Shown piece after piece: positions 1-11,240 of a stretch of DNA of 64,000 nucleotides. The first letter of the stretch is position 1. Each line of letters opens with the position of its first letter. A program made the translations under genes and the position numbers. The stretch spans positions 16,503,294 through 16,567,293 of the forward strand of contig JAIUCV010000009.1 in NCBI GenBank assembly GCA_026724425.1. The letters are read 5' to 3'. The DNA comes from Erythrophleum ivorense (lineage: Eukaryota > Streptophyta > Magnoliopsida > Fabales > Fabaceae). Below the pieces are notes generated by a model. The model searched no databases and was not told the DNA's origin. It was given only the letters and a program-made list of their open reading frames with translations.

Positions 1-138
1 CTGTAACTGCATAATAATGTCCTGCTGCTGATCCAGGCAAGCCATGATAGACTGTAGGGCTCTAGCAACTGGATCATTAAGTCCGGCTTCATCAGCACGA
101 GCCGCTCTAGAGGGCCGACCTCTCCTAGTGTTCACCAT
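1..138 (-). CDS. gag: Gag N-terminus of a long-LTR Ty3/gypsy element (partial)
   Basis: On the minus strand an ATG at 138-136 opens a frame that stays open for 46 codons to the window edge. It begins MVNTRRGRPSRAARADE, a basic, arginine-rich start like those of plant gypsy Gag proteins. Gag would form the cytoplasmic virus-like particle that packages element RNA. The start lies about 150 bases downstream, in element orientation, of a primer-binding site (295-285) and an LTR end (301), which is where gag is expected. The rest of the element lies left of the window, so I cannot say whether it is intact. The lineage is inferred from the long LTR and tRNA-Met primer and could be a Del/Tekay-type chromovirus. 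Confidence 0.6.
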   Translation of the reverse strand, partial: MVNTRRGRPSRAARADEAGLNDPVARALQSIMACLDQQQDIIMQLQ

Positions 139-284
139 TATGTTGAAACATCATAACAAATTATAACATAGCTAGGGAACACTTCCACCATCAAACACAC
201 TGAATTCATTCGAAAACAAGCTCATATGTATATAGGCAACTCATAAACACAAGCCACAACCCACAATGAGAGCCTAAACCTTTA

Positions 285-295
285 CTCTGATACCA
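285..295 (-). other. Primer-binding site, initiator tRNA-Met type
   Basis: The minus strand reads TGGTATCAGAG, the usual plant retroelement match to the 3' end of initiator tRNA-Met. It lies 5 bases inside the LTR boundary at 301, so it primes minus-strand DNA synthesis for the element whose gag start is at 138. It fixes the element orientation as minus. Confidence 0.85.
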
Positions 296-300
296 ATAAA

Positions 301-3300
301 TGTAACACCATAAATTCTAGCTCATTTCATAACATCCATAAGCTTCACATCATCATTTCCATGAGAGCACATGAAAAAGGGATCGAAAATAATGGATTTA
401 TTTGCGTTGCGTCATACTTAAAAATTGCAATTGGTGTCACATGGACTGTGTGAGCTCATGCTATACATTCTCATATTTGTTTACATCAAAACAACTCATT
501 TGCATCACAAAATTATGCCCACAACTCATGGAAACCAAAATGGATCATGGAATATGGAGGTTCATTCTCGGCCAGATTTGCTCCAGTTTCTGACCAAATT
601 TTGGAAAATTATAACTAAATCTAGAAAAATTGAAATCATGTAATCTTAGTCATTGTAGGAAGATATGGATGTTTACTTCATATGAAAAATACTCCCAGAC
701 TATAACATGCATCAAAGAGGACGTTGGATAACCAAAATAGTCCATAGGTCAGAATGCATTTTGAAACTGATACAGAATTCTGCAGAAAAATTTGAAAATG
801 TCCAATTAATTCCAAAAAAATTCAATCCATGCAAATGATACCAATATGGAAAGCTGTGGATGTTATCTAGAGAGAAAAAATATCTCCAGACTAGTTCATC
901 AAGCCCAAACCTCAAAATTTAATGGAACAGTACTTCAGGTTAGGTAAAATTATTGATACTAGACAGAAATTTTAAAAATTCATATCTCCCTCTCTAGACC
1001 TCCAAATGAGGTGGTTCCAATGGCACGAGCCGCTGTGATTGTGTAGTTTCTCTGTATACAATTTCATAGCAATTGGACATCATTTGAGCCTCGGATGATA
1101 GAATTCAAATTCAGACCAAATGAATGATGCAGCAGACCAAAACCATAAAAATTGCCAAATTTGAAAAATCATCAAATATTCTGTAAATCTACGAAAATTA
1201 TGATCTTTATCTTTCCAAAAATCTCTCAATGAGACCTAATTGCATGCCAAATCTTGAATAAAAATTAACTCATTTGGCTAAAAAGTGACATAAGGTTCCA
1301 TTATGGTCAATTTTGGCTCCACATAGGGTACCAAAGTTGCCAAATGGATTTCCCTTAGTCTTGGCACCTTTTGGACAAGTCTAAAAGTACATTTAAGACT
1401 TGCGTGAGTTGCCCAAATGGTCTCAAACCTCATGCATCTCATTTTGGCCTTCTCACCGACACTTATGCACATTTACATCAAACTTTCAAATTACATAATT
1501 TGGCATTACATACTCAAATTGTATTCTATAGTTCATACATCATATCCATACATTTAAACCTCACATAATATTATGTTTACAAATGTCTCAAGAGTCATAG
1601 ATCATTTACTACATCATATACATCATGAAGCATCATTATGGTTCCAAAAAGAGAGAAGCTAGGCATATGGTTATCAATCTTCCTTCTTCATTGTTGTTGG
1701 CTCCTATTACCATGCCTACTTGGTCCACCTAGCATGTTAGAGCATTGGAGACAAGGGGATGAGATTCAAAGAATCCTAATAACTCATCTCACATTCAATC
1801 ATATATAATATGTGCAAAACAAGCTTTACAAATGCATGCATGAAAAAATGAAAATCATAGACATTTAAAAAGCAAACTTGGCATGTAAACAAATCATACA
1901 AGACATTCAAGAGCTCACCAAGTATTTGGATTGACCTCACACTTCTCTTCATAGATTTTGGACTTGCCTCACCCATTCTTTAAGAGCTTTAGACTCAACC
2001 ATACTCTTGGGAGCCCACTTTGCTTTTAGGAGACTCTTAGCCTCTCCACACTCAAGTAAACTCAAACAAACATCATGTGTTCATTTGGAAGCATAACATG
2101 GCATCAAGAATCATGGCACATAAAGGCATGCTAGCTTACTTTTCATAGCTTGAAAATATACATACACACATTCTAAAACAAGCTAAACACACATCCATGC
2201 ATGAGAGAAGGTAGAGAGAGCTACCTTGTACACAATTACACACTTTATCCTTTGGATTCAAGCCTCCTCTTTCGGCCACACACCCACAAATTGGTGGAGA
2301 TGGTTTCTCTTGTCCTAGATACAATTTATGGGAGCCAATTAGGTTCATGAATTATATTCTAAGGCCACATTACTTGGTTAAACACTAGATTGCTCTATAA
2401 CCCCCATTATGGTCCATAAATGCACCTAATGAAGCAAACCCCTCAAACCATTTCTAGGCCTCATTTGTTCTTTTCAAATATGATTCTTGACTCCTTTTAA
2501 GCCTCTTGGAGTCATCACACCATTAAAATAAAAGAGCGTAGCATCATGTTGCTTCTTTAAGTCATAATATGGAACCTAAGGCACCAAATCAATTTCTATG
2601 AGTTCTAAATTTTTTCCAAGGCCTCCTTTCATTTTCATACATCAAATATGACTCAAGAAAGGCCTTAAAAAAATTTAAAACTCTCCTTAACTATATAAAT
2701 TATGCTTGGCTGAGACACAGGGGGTTTTTGGGCTCCTTGGAGATGTCTTTGTTTTCTTGAAGGAAGAAGCTTGTGGGGAGCATCTTAGGTGTCTCAAGAA
2801 CTCATTTAAACTCTTAATTAACCCTAGGAACTATCATACACATCCAGATTTTGGAAGGTGCGCATAAAACCCTAAGTTTTGCATCTTGATTTCTAATGGC
2901 TATTTCATGATTTTCTTTGCATATTCTTATTCTCCTCCATCAAATACTGAAGATTCATGCATGTTTGGGCTTGAAAATCATATCCTCCTAGGGTTCTTGG
3001 TGTGTGTCAAAGTAGAGAAGAAAGGGGAATCAATATAGCTACCATAGGATGCATTTTTACCTTGTTTCCTTGCTTAATTTGGCTTGAATCTTGCTTTCTC
3101 CAAGCTCCTCTCTTCAAATCCAAAATTTCCCTTGAATTTATCATTTTAATCAGATTTATAAACTTCATTTAATCCAAGGAAACAAAGGAGAAGGGAGGAG
3201 AGGAGGTGTGGATGAAGAAAGGCAAGGAAAAACACCATGAAAATATACCTTAAACTTGGATTTCTTCCTTCTTCTTGTTCCTCGCTTGGGTGCCTCTCCC

Positions 3301-3885
3301 TTAGAGTTTTGCTTCTAATTTGGGGCTAGAAAATCTGAAGTGAAATGAAAATGAGGGCAAGTGTGAGGCGCCACCTATATATAGCGAGGATAAAAGGACT
3401 TTTTCAAAAATTCCAATTTTGCCCTTCACACTTTGCATTTTCGTTTCTTCTTCATTTTAACTCCTTTTTTAGAACCATCTTTTCCATTATAAAATTTAGG
3501 TTCCCAATTAAGAAAAATGCCTTTGGAATCACTCAAATCAGAGCTAAAACATTTCCGAACGAATCCGTCAAAGTTTAGGCACACCGACATTGGAAAATGT
3601 CCACTAGAGGGGATTTAACTGTCCTGGGGCTTCTCATGGTTTTCAGGGCCTCTGAATTCAAAAAATTGCCCAAAATTACAAAAATGCCATTACATTTCGT
3701 AAGTTTTTTGTCAAAATTTATTTCTTCATTATAGCTTCATTTTTCCTTCCGTCTGAGACTAGAATTCTCATTTTTATGAGGCTAGAATGTTGCTCAAATT
3801 TTTTGAGACTTTAACTAATTCATTTCAGGGGACTTGCTTTGAAAACATGTCTATTTTCATCGTTTAACAAAAACTGGACATTACA
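301..3885 (-). mobile_element. 5' LTR of minus-strand long-LTR gypsy element (copy A)
   Basis: The LTR runs TGTAACACC...GGACATTACA on the plus strand, so it starts TGTAATGTCC and ends GGTGTTACA in element orientation. It is 3585 bp, very long for a plant LTR but in the range known for Del/Tekay-type chromoviruses. The tRNA-Met primer site and gag start follow directly, so this is a 5' LTR and not a solo LTR. A TATA-like box lies at 3375-3384 and a hairpin shared with sister copies at 1755-1790. It has no coding capacity; short ORFs in it are chance. It appears to have inserted into an older LTR of the same family, because the sequence to its right (from 3886) resumes in the middle of another copy. 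Confidence 0.75.
3375..3384 (-). promoter_or_regulatory. TATA box of LTR copy A
   Basis: The plus strand reads ctatatatag. Equivalent tata-rich boxes occur at the same relative place in copies at 4290-4300, 22673-22683 and 8066-8073. The box lies about 0.5 kb inside the element's 5' end, as expected for an LTR promoter driving minus-strand transcription toward gag. Confidence 0.5.
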
Positions 3886-4894
3886 GGTTCTGCCTAAAAA
3901 TCAAATCCTCTTAGGTCTTCTCAAGTGGAGCGAAATGGTGGAGAAGGAAACCAAAGGTAGTAACCATGGGAGGAGAAATTACTTTATTTTCTTACTTTTT
4001 TTCACTTGAATCTAGCTTTTTCCAAGCTCCTCTCTTCAAATCTGAATTTTTCCCTAAGTTTCTCCCTTAAAACAGATTTGTAAACTTCATTTTAATGAAA
4101 GGAAACAAAGGAGAATGAAGGAGAAGAGGTTTGGAAGAGAAAGAGCATAAAAAACTACTAAATTTTCATACTTTAAGCCTTTGATTTCTCTTCCTTTTCT
4201 TCCTCCTCTTGTGCGCCACTCTCCCTAGGGTTTTCCTCTAGTTTTGGGTAGAACTTGGTCATGCAACATGAAGGGAGAAGAAGGGCGCATTATATATATA
4301 GGTGGGAGAAGTTACACTTTTCAAAAATTCCCATTTTGCCCTTCATTCTTGGCATTTTCGTTTCTCTTTCGTTTTAGCTCCTTTTTTAGAACCATCCTGT
4401 CCATTATAAAATTTAGGTTTCTAATTTAGTAAAATGCCTTTGGAATCACTCAAATCGGAGCTAAAACCTTCCCAAAGGAATTTGTCAAAGTTTAGGTGCA
4501 CTGACGTTGAAAAATGTCCACCGGAGGGGCTTTAGCTGTCTCGAGACTTTCTATGATTTTTAGGGCCTCTGAGAACCCTGGAAAATTCAAAACTTCCATT
4601 TAAAAAGCCCTCCTGTGTGAGTTCTAAAATTTGCTCAAAATTATGAAAATACCATTATATTTCATAAGTTTTCCAATAAGAAATTGTTTCTTCATTCTAA
4701 CTCTGTTTTTCTTTCCATCTGAGCCTGGGATTCTCATTTTTAGGAGTCTAGAATGCTTCCCAAATTTTTTGGAACCTTAACTACATCATTTTGGGGGAGT
4801 TCCTTTTATATCTGGTGAATTTTGTTCGTTGACAGAGAAACCGTATTTTACGTTTCTCACGTTTTCTCTCATTTTCAGAGAATCGGATGTTACA
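3886..4894 (-). mobile_element. LTR fragment of same family (copy B)
   Basis: This 1-kb segment parallels about 2970-3885 of copy A: the same purine/pyrimidine blocks, the same promoter block with tata box at 4290-4300, and then a terminal ...CGGATGTTACA. Read on the minus strand it starts TGTAACATCCGATTCTC. It therefore holds only the first ~1 kb of an LTR in element orientation. The missing left part should lie beyond copy A's element, outside the window. This start differs in sequence from copy A's (TGTAATGTCC), although the body is shared. Confidence 0.65.
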
Positions 4895-5550
4895 AGTTCA
4901 ATTTAGATATCAATACAAAAGGAATTAAATTGAATGGTATTGGTCACAAATTAGGTATATCAAATCACAAACATGCTTATTACTTAGGTGACAGTGATAT
5001 ATTGCTAAACACCATTCACTATTTGCGATTCTAAAATAAGATGATTTTTTGGGTTACTTCTAACATAATAAGAACTTAGGAGGTCACACACAAAAAGTAA
5101 GGATGAAATTGAAATATTATAATATTATTGGGGTTTTAGTTAGATTAGAAATCCCAATAATAAGGCTCAATATAATATGATTAGATTAGATTATAGAATA
5201 ATACATTATTTAATATTAAGGTAATATTAAATAATAATAATATAATGTAAGGTTATTTAATATTAAAGTAATATTATATTATATTGGGTCTATCTCTCCT
5301 TGCTCCCTATTGGGCTTGGGTTAGCATTCTAAGAGTTTAAGTTGAATTAGAAATTATAGTTTCAATAGGATTAGAAAAGTGTTGAATCCCAAGTCTATAA
5401 ATATAAGACCAAAAAGGGTGGCACATAAGACATAAAAGAGTATCTTTGAAATTCCAATTCACTTTAAACTTTGAAAGATTTTAACTCTAGATATTGAGAG
5501 GCGTCTTCTAGCAGAAATGTAGAGTGAGAGAAGGTTTCACCCACTCTATG
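4895..5550. repeat. AT-rich flank, probably an older copia-like LTR (left part)
   Basis: There is no gene here. The segment has very AT-rich repeats of taatatt (about 5110-5280), a TATA-like ctataaatataag (about 5395) and a block reading ttaggaggtcacacac (about 5080). That layout resembles the promoter half of a copia-type LTR. The sequence seems to continue at 7191 after removal of the copia-like LTR inserted at 5551. Assignment is tentative. Confidence 0.3.
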
Positions 5551-7190
5551 TGTTGGAGATTGTGCCCTAAGCCAATCATTATATTGTAAATATTGTACTT
5601 TATTAAGAAATAAGAGTTTTCTTTTATTACATTATTATATTTTTGGCATGTTCTATATAATAATATCTTTGGATAAATCATATTGATTATCCTAAATATC
5701 CCTAATCGATCATCATTATAGGAACGATAATAAACTAAAACTAGTATGATTTTGATTGATGATTATGTGTTAATCATGTATATAGATACAAATCAAAATC
5801 ATAGGCACTCATTAGGGAACAAGATGCTGGATCGACCTGTTATGAGATAACTATATGGATTAAATCATAAGCAAATCTCATATATAACTGTGTTACTAAG
5901 CCCTTAGACATGAGATCACTATAGTTTCCAACATGAAAAGATACTATTTGTTAGCATAGTCAAAAGTCATCTTTAACTAGGTAATCATAAAGGCTATGAT
6001 CGGGTATAGTGAAATTCATGTAGAAGAAAATGAGTGGTCAAAATAAGATTTGTCCCTCTGATTAATAGAGAGATATCTTTGGGCTCCTTGATGAGTGAGA
6101 CTGAAAAATGTATGACTGTACACAAATGGAAGAGTTTCCATTTGTACTGTCAGTTTACAGATCGAGAAAAGGACGATAAAGTAAGATGAGGATGACGTTT
6201 CCATGCCTCATATTTGATCTCAATATCATGTGACAAACGGGATGTGATAGGATTATATGACAAGTTGCATCGGATCACCGATCCCTATATGATTTGGGTA
6301 GTCACAATATCATGCTAGAGGCCACTTGTGACTTGTGGGTCAAATAGTGTCATTAGCTCATTGCCAACATCATATGGGCCTACAAAGTCGCACACAAGAA
6401 TGAGTCAACTCGAATTAGAATGTCCAAATTCATTAAATCTAAAATTGCATCTAGATTCAATGAATGTCACGTTCAATCTAGGGTGAAAGAATTTTTATAA
6501 ATAAATATATATATAGTTTATAAAATTCAAAAAATATATGTATATATATATTTATATTTCAAAATATATATATCCTTTAATTAATTTAAATCAATTAGTT
6601 TTAGATTCAAATCTATATGATAGATTTAAATTTAAACTAATATGATAATTTAAATTTAATTTATGAGATAAATTAAATTTGAATTTAGTTCTAGATTTAG
6701 ACTAAATAATTAGTTAAATTTAATCTATTAGATAGACTCAAATTTAAAATAATATATTTAATTATGATTTGATTTGATTTAAAATAATGTATTTTAAATC
6801 CATCAAATATATCTGAAACCCTAATGAGATATCTCCATAATAATAAAGAACAAAAAGTGGAGGTTTGGGTTTCTTAGAATAACAAAAAAACTCTAGAGAG
6901 AGAAGCATACGGACAGTGTATGGCTGCCTAGAGAGAAAGTGAGAAAGAGGAGAGCATCTTCTCTACCAAGAACGTGTACAGACATTGATCAGAGGCGCTA
7001 GCAAGCTATTCGAGTTGAGCAATTGTTGGTGTGGATACCAGTAGAGGGAGCAGATCTGAAGATCAATTCTTAAAATCTAACAGAAAAAGGTAAATATTTC
7101 TAGATCTACTTAATTTAAACAACATTGATGGATCCATGGGAAGGGATTTGGGATTTTAAATTTTCGCTATGTGTCTTAGAATTCCCAACA
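5551..7190 (+). mobile_element. Ty1/copia-like solo LTR
   Basis: It starts TGTTGGAGATTGTGCCC and ends AGAATTCCCAACA, giving a 1640-bp unit with TGTTGG/CCAACA inverted ends, typical of plant copia LTRs. Flanking 5-mers are ctatg (5546-5550) and ctata (7191-7195), a near-match target duplication, which fits a solo LTR left by LTR-LTR recombination. No primer site or coding region follows. A strongly AT-rich stretch (about 6500-6800) is part of the LTR. The open frame on the minus strand at 6016-6204 is not meaningful. Confidence 0.65.
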
Positions 7191-7491
7191 CTATATAGAT
7201 ACCGTAGAGGCGCAAGTCACTAGATCTACACGTGTGATTCGGTTGTAGCTCAAAATAAAAGGTAACTTTCTTATCTTATTTTGATTTATGTTCCTGCACA
7301 TATTCCTGGGAATAGATTTTAGTAATCCAAATTTTAAATTTTACTATGCCTAAGATCACTACAAAACACCCACATATAAAAATACATGTAATCCACATAG
7401 AATGCCATTTGCTAAATTATGTTATAACTCTTAATACATGTATCCATGGATTACAAAATCATAATCTAACACTTTTACATGTATTGCTATT
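7191..7491. repeat. Right part of older copia-like LTR or unassigned
   Basis: About 300 bp with no gene. It reads on from 5550 if the copia-like solo LTR is removed (gataccgtagaggcgcaag...). Its closing stretch, ttttaaattttactatgcc, resembles the end of the neighbouring copia LTR. It stops at the next long gypsy LTR at 7492. Confidence 0.3.
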
Positions 7492-8065
7492 TGTAATATC
7501 TAGTTCTCCGAAAACAAGAGAAAACATGAGAACGTAACGTACGGTTTCTCCGCAAATGAACGAAATTCATCGGATATAAAAGCAAGTCCCCCGAAATGAC
7601 TTAGTTAAGGTACCCAAAAATTTGGGAAGCATTCTAGACTCCTAAAAATGAGAATCTCAAGCTTAGACGGAAAGAAAAATAAAGCTAGAATGAAGAAACA
7701 AAATGTAACAAAATGTTAACAAAACATAGGGGCATTTTCGTCATTTTGAATAAATTTTGGAATTCTCATAGGAGGGCTTTTTAAATGAAAGTTTTGAGTT
7801 TTCTAGGGTTCTCAGAGGCCCTAAAAACCATAGGAAGCCCTGAGACAACTAAAACCCCTCTGGTGGACGTTTTCCAACATTAGTTGACCTAAACTTTGAC
7901 TCATTCGTTCAAAAAGGTTTTAATTCCAATTTGAGATTCCAAAGGCATTTTATGAATTAGAGGACCTAAATTTTACGATGGAAAAAATGGTTCTTAAAAA
8001 GGAGTTAAAATGAGCCTAAATGGAGCAAATATGCGCATAAGGGTAAAATAGTCATTTTGAAAAAT

Positions 8066-8073
8066 TATAAAAG
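8066..8073 (+). promoter_or_regulatory. TATA box of LTR copy C
   Basis: It reads tataaaag about 575 bp inside the LTR. The preceding context, a run of gtcattttgaaaaatt, matches the tata-box context in copies A, B and F on the opposite strand. Confidence 0.45.
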
Positions 8074-9721
8074 AGGCTTCTTAAGTAAGATTACATCTCA
8101 TCACCTTCTTCAAACTTCCATTTGCAGAAAAATGGGCAAAAATGGCATGACATTAAGAAGGGGAGAGAGAAGTTTAAGTTTCTGTTTAGGTAAGTAAACG
8201 GCCCCGTTTCATCTGGTGCCAGTTAAGAAAGTTGTTCCTTCCTCTCTCTAAGAGCTCTCTAATGGTGATTTTCTTTTCTTGAAAACTTGAAGATTCAGGT
8301 CTAACCCAAGCCAAAAAGGAACTCTTTTCAAGAAATCAATAGGTAAAAAATAATCTACGCGAAGAGAGCTCTATTTTAAAGTAAGACTTCACTTAAAATA
8401 CTTACAAAATCTTGTATTTCCAAGCCATTTAAGCTTAGATCTATAGAGAGAGAAAGTAAGGAAGAGAGTTTTTCTTTATGTGTTCTTGATGGAACCAAAA
8501 GTTATGGAGTGTGAGGATTAAGAATATACAACTAGAATTGAAAAGGGAGCTTTAGAATGCAAGTTATGGAATTTAGGGATTTGGTTGCACCTAGGCTAAG
8601 ATGAAGCTTCCTAGTAGTAATTTAAGTTGTCTAAGAATATATATGAGTTCCTAAGACACCAAGAGAGTCTCCCACATGCTTCTCCTATCAAAGAAATTAA
8701 AACAACTCCATTGGTGCCATATGAAAGTATAGCTTTGGCCAAGGAGAGTTCATGAATCTAAGGAGTGTTTTAATTTCTTCCAAGCTTAGTTTTGTATCAT
8801 GTGTGATGCGAGAATGTGAGACGAAGCCTTGAAAAAATATTAGAAGCCATAGAAAGTAAGATGGCCTTATGTGTTCCATATTATGGCTTAAAGAAGCAAC
8901 ACCTAGCTAGGCTCCTTGAATGGAGTAGTGATGACTCCAAGAGGTTGAAATGGAGTCAAGAATCATAAATGAATAGATAGAATGGAGCCAAGATGATGTT
9001 TTCTTAAGGTTGCTTCATTAAGTACATTATAGAATCATAAAAGAGCCTTATGAATCACCTAACTTTTCTAGTGATTGTGTGGCCTTAAAATATAATTCAA
9101 GAGTATAATTAGCTTCCATATGATGTGTCTAGGCCAAGAGAAGTGATCTCCACCTTCTTGGGTGTGTGAGGTCAAGGGAAAGGATTCAAGACTCAAGGAA
9201 AAAGTTTGTAAATGCAAGCAAGGTAGCTCTCTCCTGCTTTTCTCATGCATGGATGTATGCTTACATTGTCTTTGAATGTGTGTATATATATTTTGAGTTA
9301 TGAAAAGTATTTTAACATGAGCTTTTATTCCATGGTACCATGATGATGTTTTATGCATTCAGATAATGTTTTATATTCTTGCCTTAGTTTGCTTGAGTGT
9401 GAAGAAGTTAAGAACCCTCTAGCCATGATGAGGATGAGCCAAAAATCCTTAAAGTTAGTTGAGACAAAGTAAAGAGTCTCCTAAAATTGAGGTTGACTCT
9501 TAAAAGTAAGGTTGAGTTAAAAATCTCTTAAAGAAATGGGTGAGGCAAGTCCAAGATCCACGAGTAAATTTGTGAGGCTAATCCACTCACTTGGCAAGCC
9601 TATGCATGCTATTTATGACTTGTTCAAATGCCAAGAATGTTTCTTGAATGCTCACATATGTTAACATGTCCATGCATGCATTTTCAAGACTTGTATTGCA
9701 TACTTTATGTGTGATTGAATA

Positions 9722-9757
9722 GGAGATGAGCTATTAGGATTCTTTGAATCTCATCCC
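9722..9757 (+). repeat. Conserved hairpin inside LTR copy C
   Basis: An outer arm GATGAG (9725-9730) pairs with CTCATC (9750-9755), and an inner stem GATTC (9738-9742) pairs with GAATC (9746-9750) around a ttt loop. Equivalent structures occur in copies A, E, F, H, I, J and L. It lies about 1.65 kb downstream of the TATA box, so it should be in the transcribed leader. Confidence 0.5.
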
Positions 9758-11210
9758 CACCTTTCCAATGTTCTAACATGCTAGGTAAATCAAGAGAAGG
9801 TAATGGGAGCCAACACCTTGAAAGATAAGAAATTTACAACAAAGTGCATGAATCTTGCTTCTTTAAGGCCATATGAGTAGCAAGTGTTGTAAATTATTAT
9901 AGTATATGTCCTATGACATTATGAACATGTATAATTATACTAATGTATTATGTACAAATGAGATTGAATGTTGTATGAATGGTATGGTATAATTTGAGTA
10001 TGGAATGACTAAACTAGCTTTATGGAAATGTATGCAATAATGGAAGTGGAGAAGCCAAATTGAGATGCATGAGGTTTGGGACTACTTGGGCAGTTCATAC
10101 AAGTCATATTCATGGTTTTAAACTTACCCAAGAAGTGCTAAACACAAGAAAGACCATTTGGGCACACTTGGTATCTAATATGGAGCAAAATTGACTATAT
10201 TGGAAACCTATATCACTTTTTGTCCAAATGAGCTCTTCTTGATCTAAGATTTGGCATGCAATTAGAGTTTATTGAGAGCTTTTTCAAAAGCTAAAGTAGA
10301 GAATTTTTGGAGGTCTATGAAATATTTGATGAATTTTCAAAGTTGAAAATTTTTCTAAAATTGGTCAAGGTATTGTTCATACTGATCAGAAAATGAATTC
10401 TACCACTCAGGGGGCAAATGGTGTCCATTTGCCACAAAATTTCATATGGAAAAACTAAAATTTCCCAATGACTTGTGTCAATTGGAAGCACCTCATTTGG
10501 AGGTCTATAGAAGGAGATATAAAGTTTTAAAGATTCTACCCAGTATCAGGCATCCCAATGGACTTCAGGTATTGTTTGATTGAGTTTCGAGATCTAGGCA
10601 TGCCTGAACTGGTCTAGAGTTATTTTTTTCCTCTAGATAACATCCACAGCTTTCTAGATTAGTATAATTTACATGGATTGGATTTTTTTAGAATTAATTG
10701 TATATTTTTGAAAATTGCTACAGAAACTTATGACAATACCAATGGACACCCCAACCTCTTGACTTTTTCGAATGTCAAACACCTTCTGTGCTATTTTTCA
10801 TAGTCTAGACATATTTTTACCATAAATGAGACATGTAGCTTTCTAAAATGGCCAAGAATTCATGATTTTTATTTTTCTAGAATTAGTTATGATTTTCTAA
10901 AATTTGTGACAGAAGTGAGGAAATTTTGGCTGAAAATGCATATATGTGTTTTATGCTTTCCTTTGGTTTCCACGAGTTGTAGGCCAATTTTAATGATAAA
11001 AATGAGTTGTATCCATGTAATTAGATATGAGAATGTGATACATGAGCTCACATGGTCCATGGGATACCAAACAAAAATTTTATACGCAATGCAACGCTAA
11101 ATAATGCATTATTTTAATGCTATTATTTTGCCTCTTATGTGAGATGTATGATGTGAGGCATAGATATAGCATGAAATGAGATAGAAATTTATGATGTTAG
11201 ACTATTACTT

Positions 11211-11218
11211 TGGTATCA
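11211..11218 (+). other. Degenerate tRNA-Met primer-binding site
   Basis: It reads TGGTATCA and then aaa where GAG is expected. It sits 9 bases after the end of copy C, so the primer site has mutated and the spacer is slightly longer than in copy A. Confidence 0.5.
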
Positions 11219-11240
11219 AAAATATGGATTTATATGTTGA

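Larger units (their letters stand above)
7492..11201 (+). mobile_element. Long gypsy LTR, plus strand (copy C)
   Basis: This copy starts TGTAATATCTAGTTCTCC and ends ATGATGTTAGA, 3710 bp. It is the reverse-complement counterpart of copy A over most of its length (for example the ggtagctctctcc block near 9221 and the hairpin at 9722-9757). A tataaaag box lies at 8066-8073. A decayed primer site follows at 11211, so it was once a 5' LTR. The body of that element is missing: after 22 more bases an inverted LTR fragment begins. Short ORFs inside (7346-7537, 9068-9358 and others) have no support. Confidence 0.7.

Noticed and set aside
9068..9358. 96-codon minus-strand frame in LTR copy C
   Set aside because: Falls in LTR sequence; not kept open in copy E.
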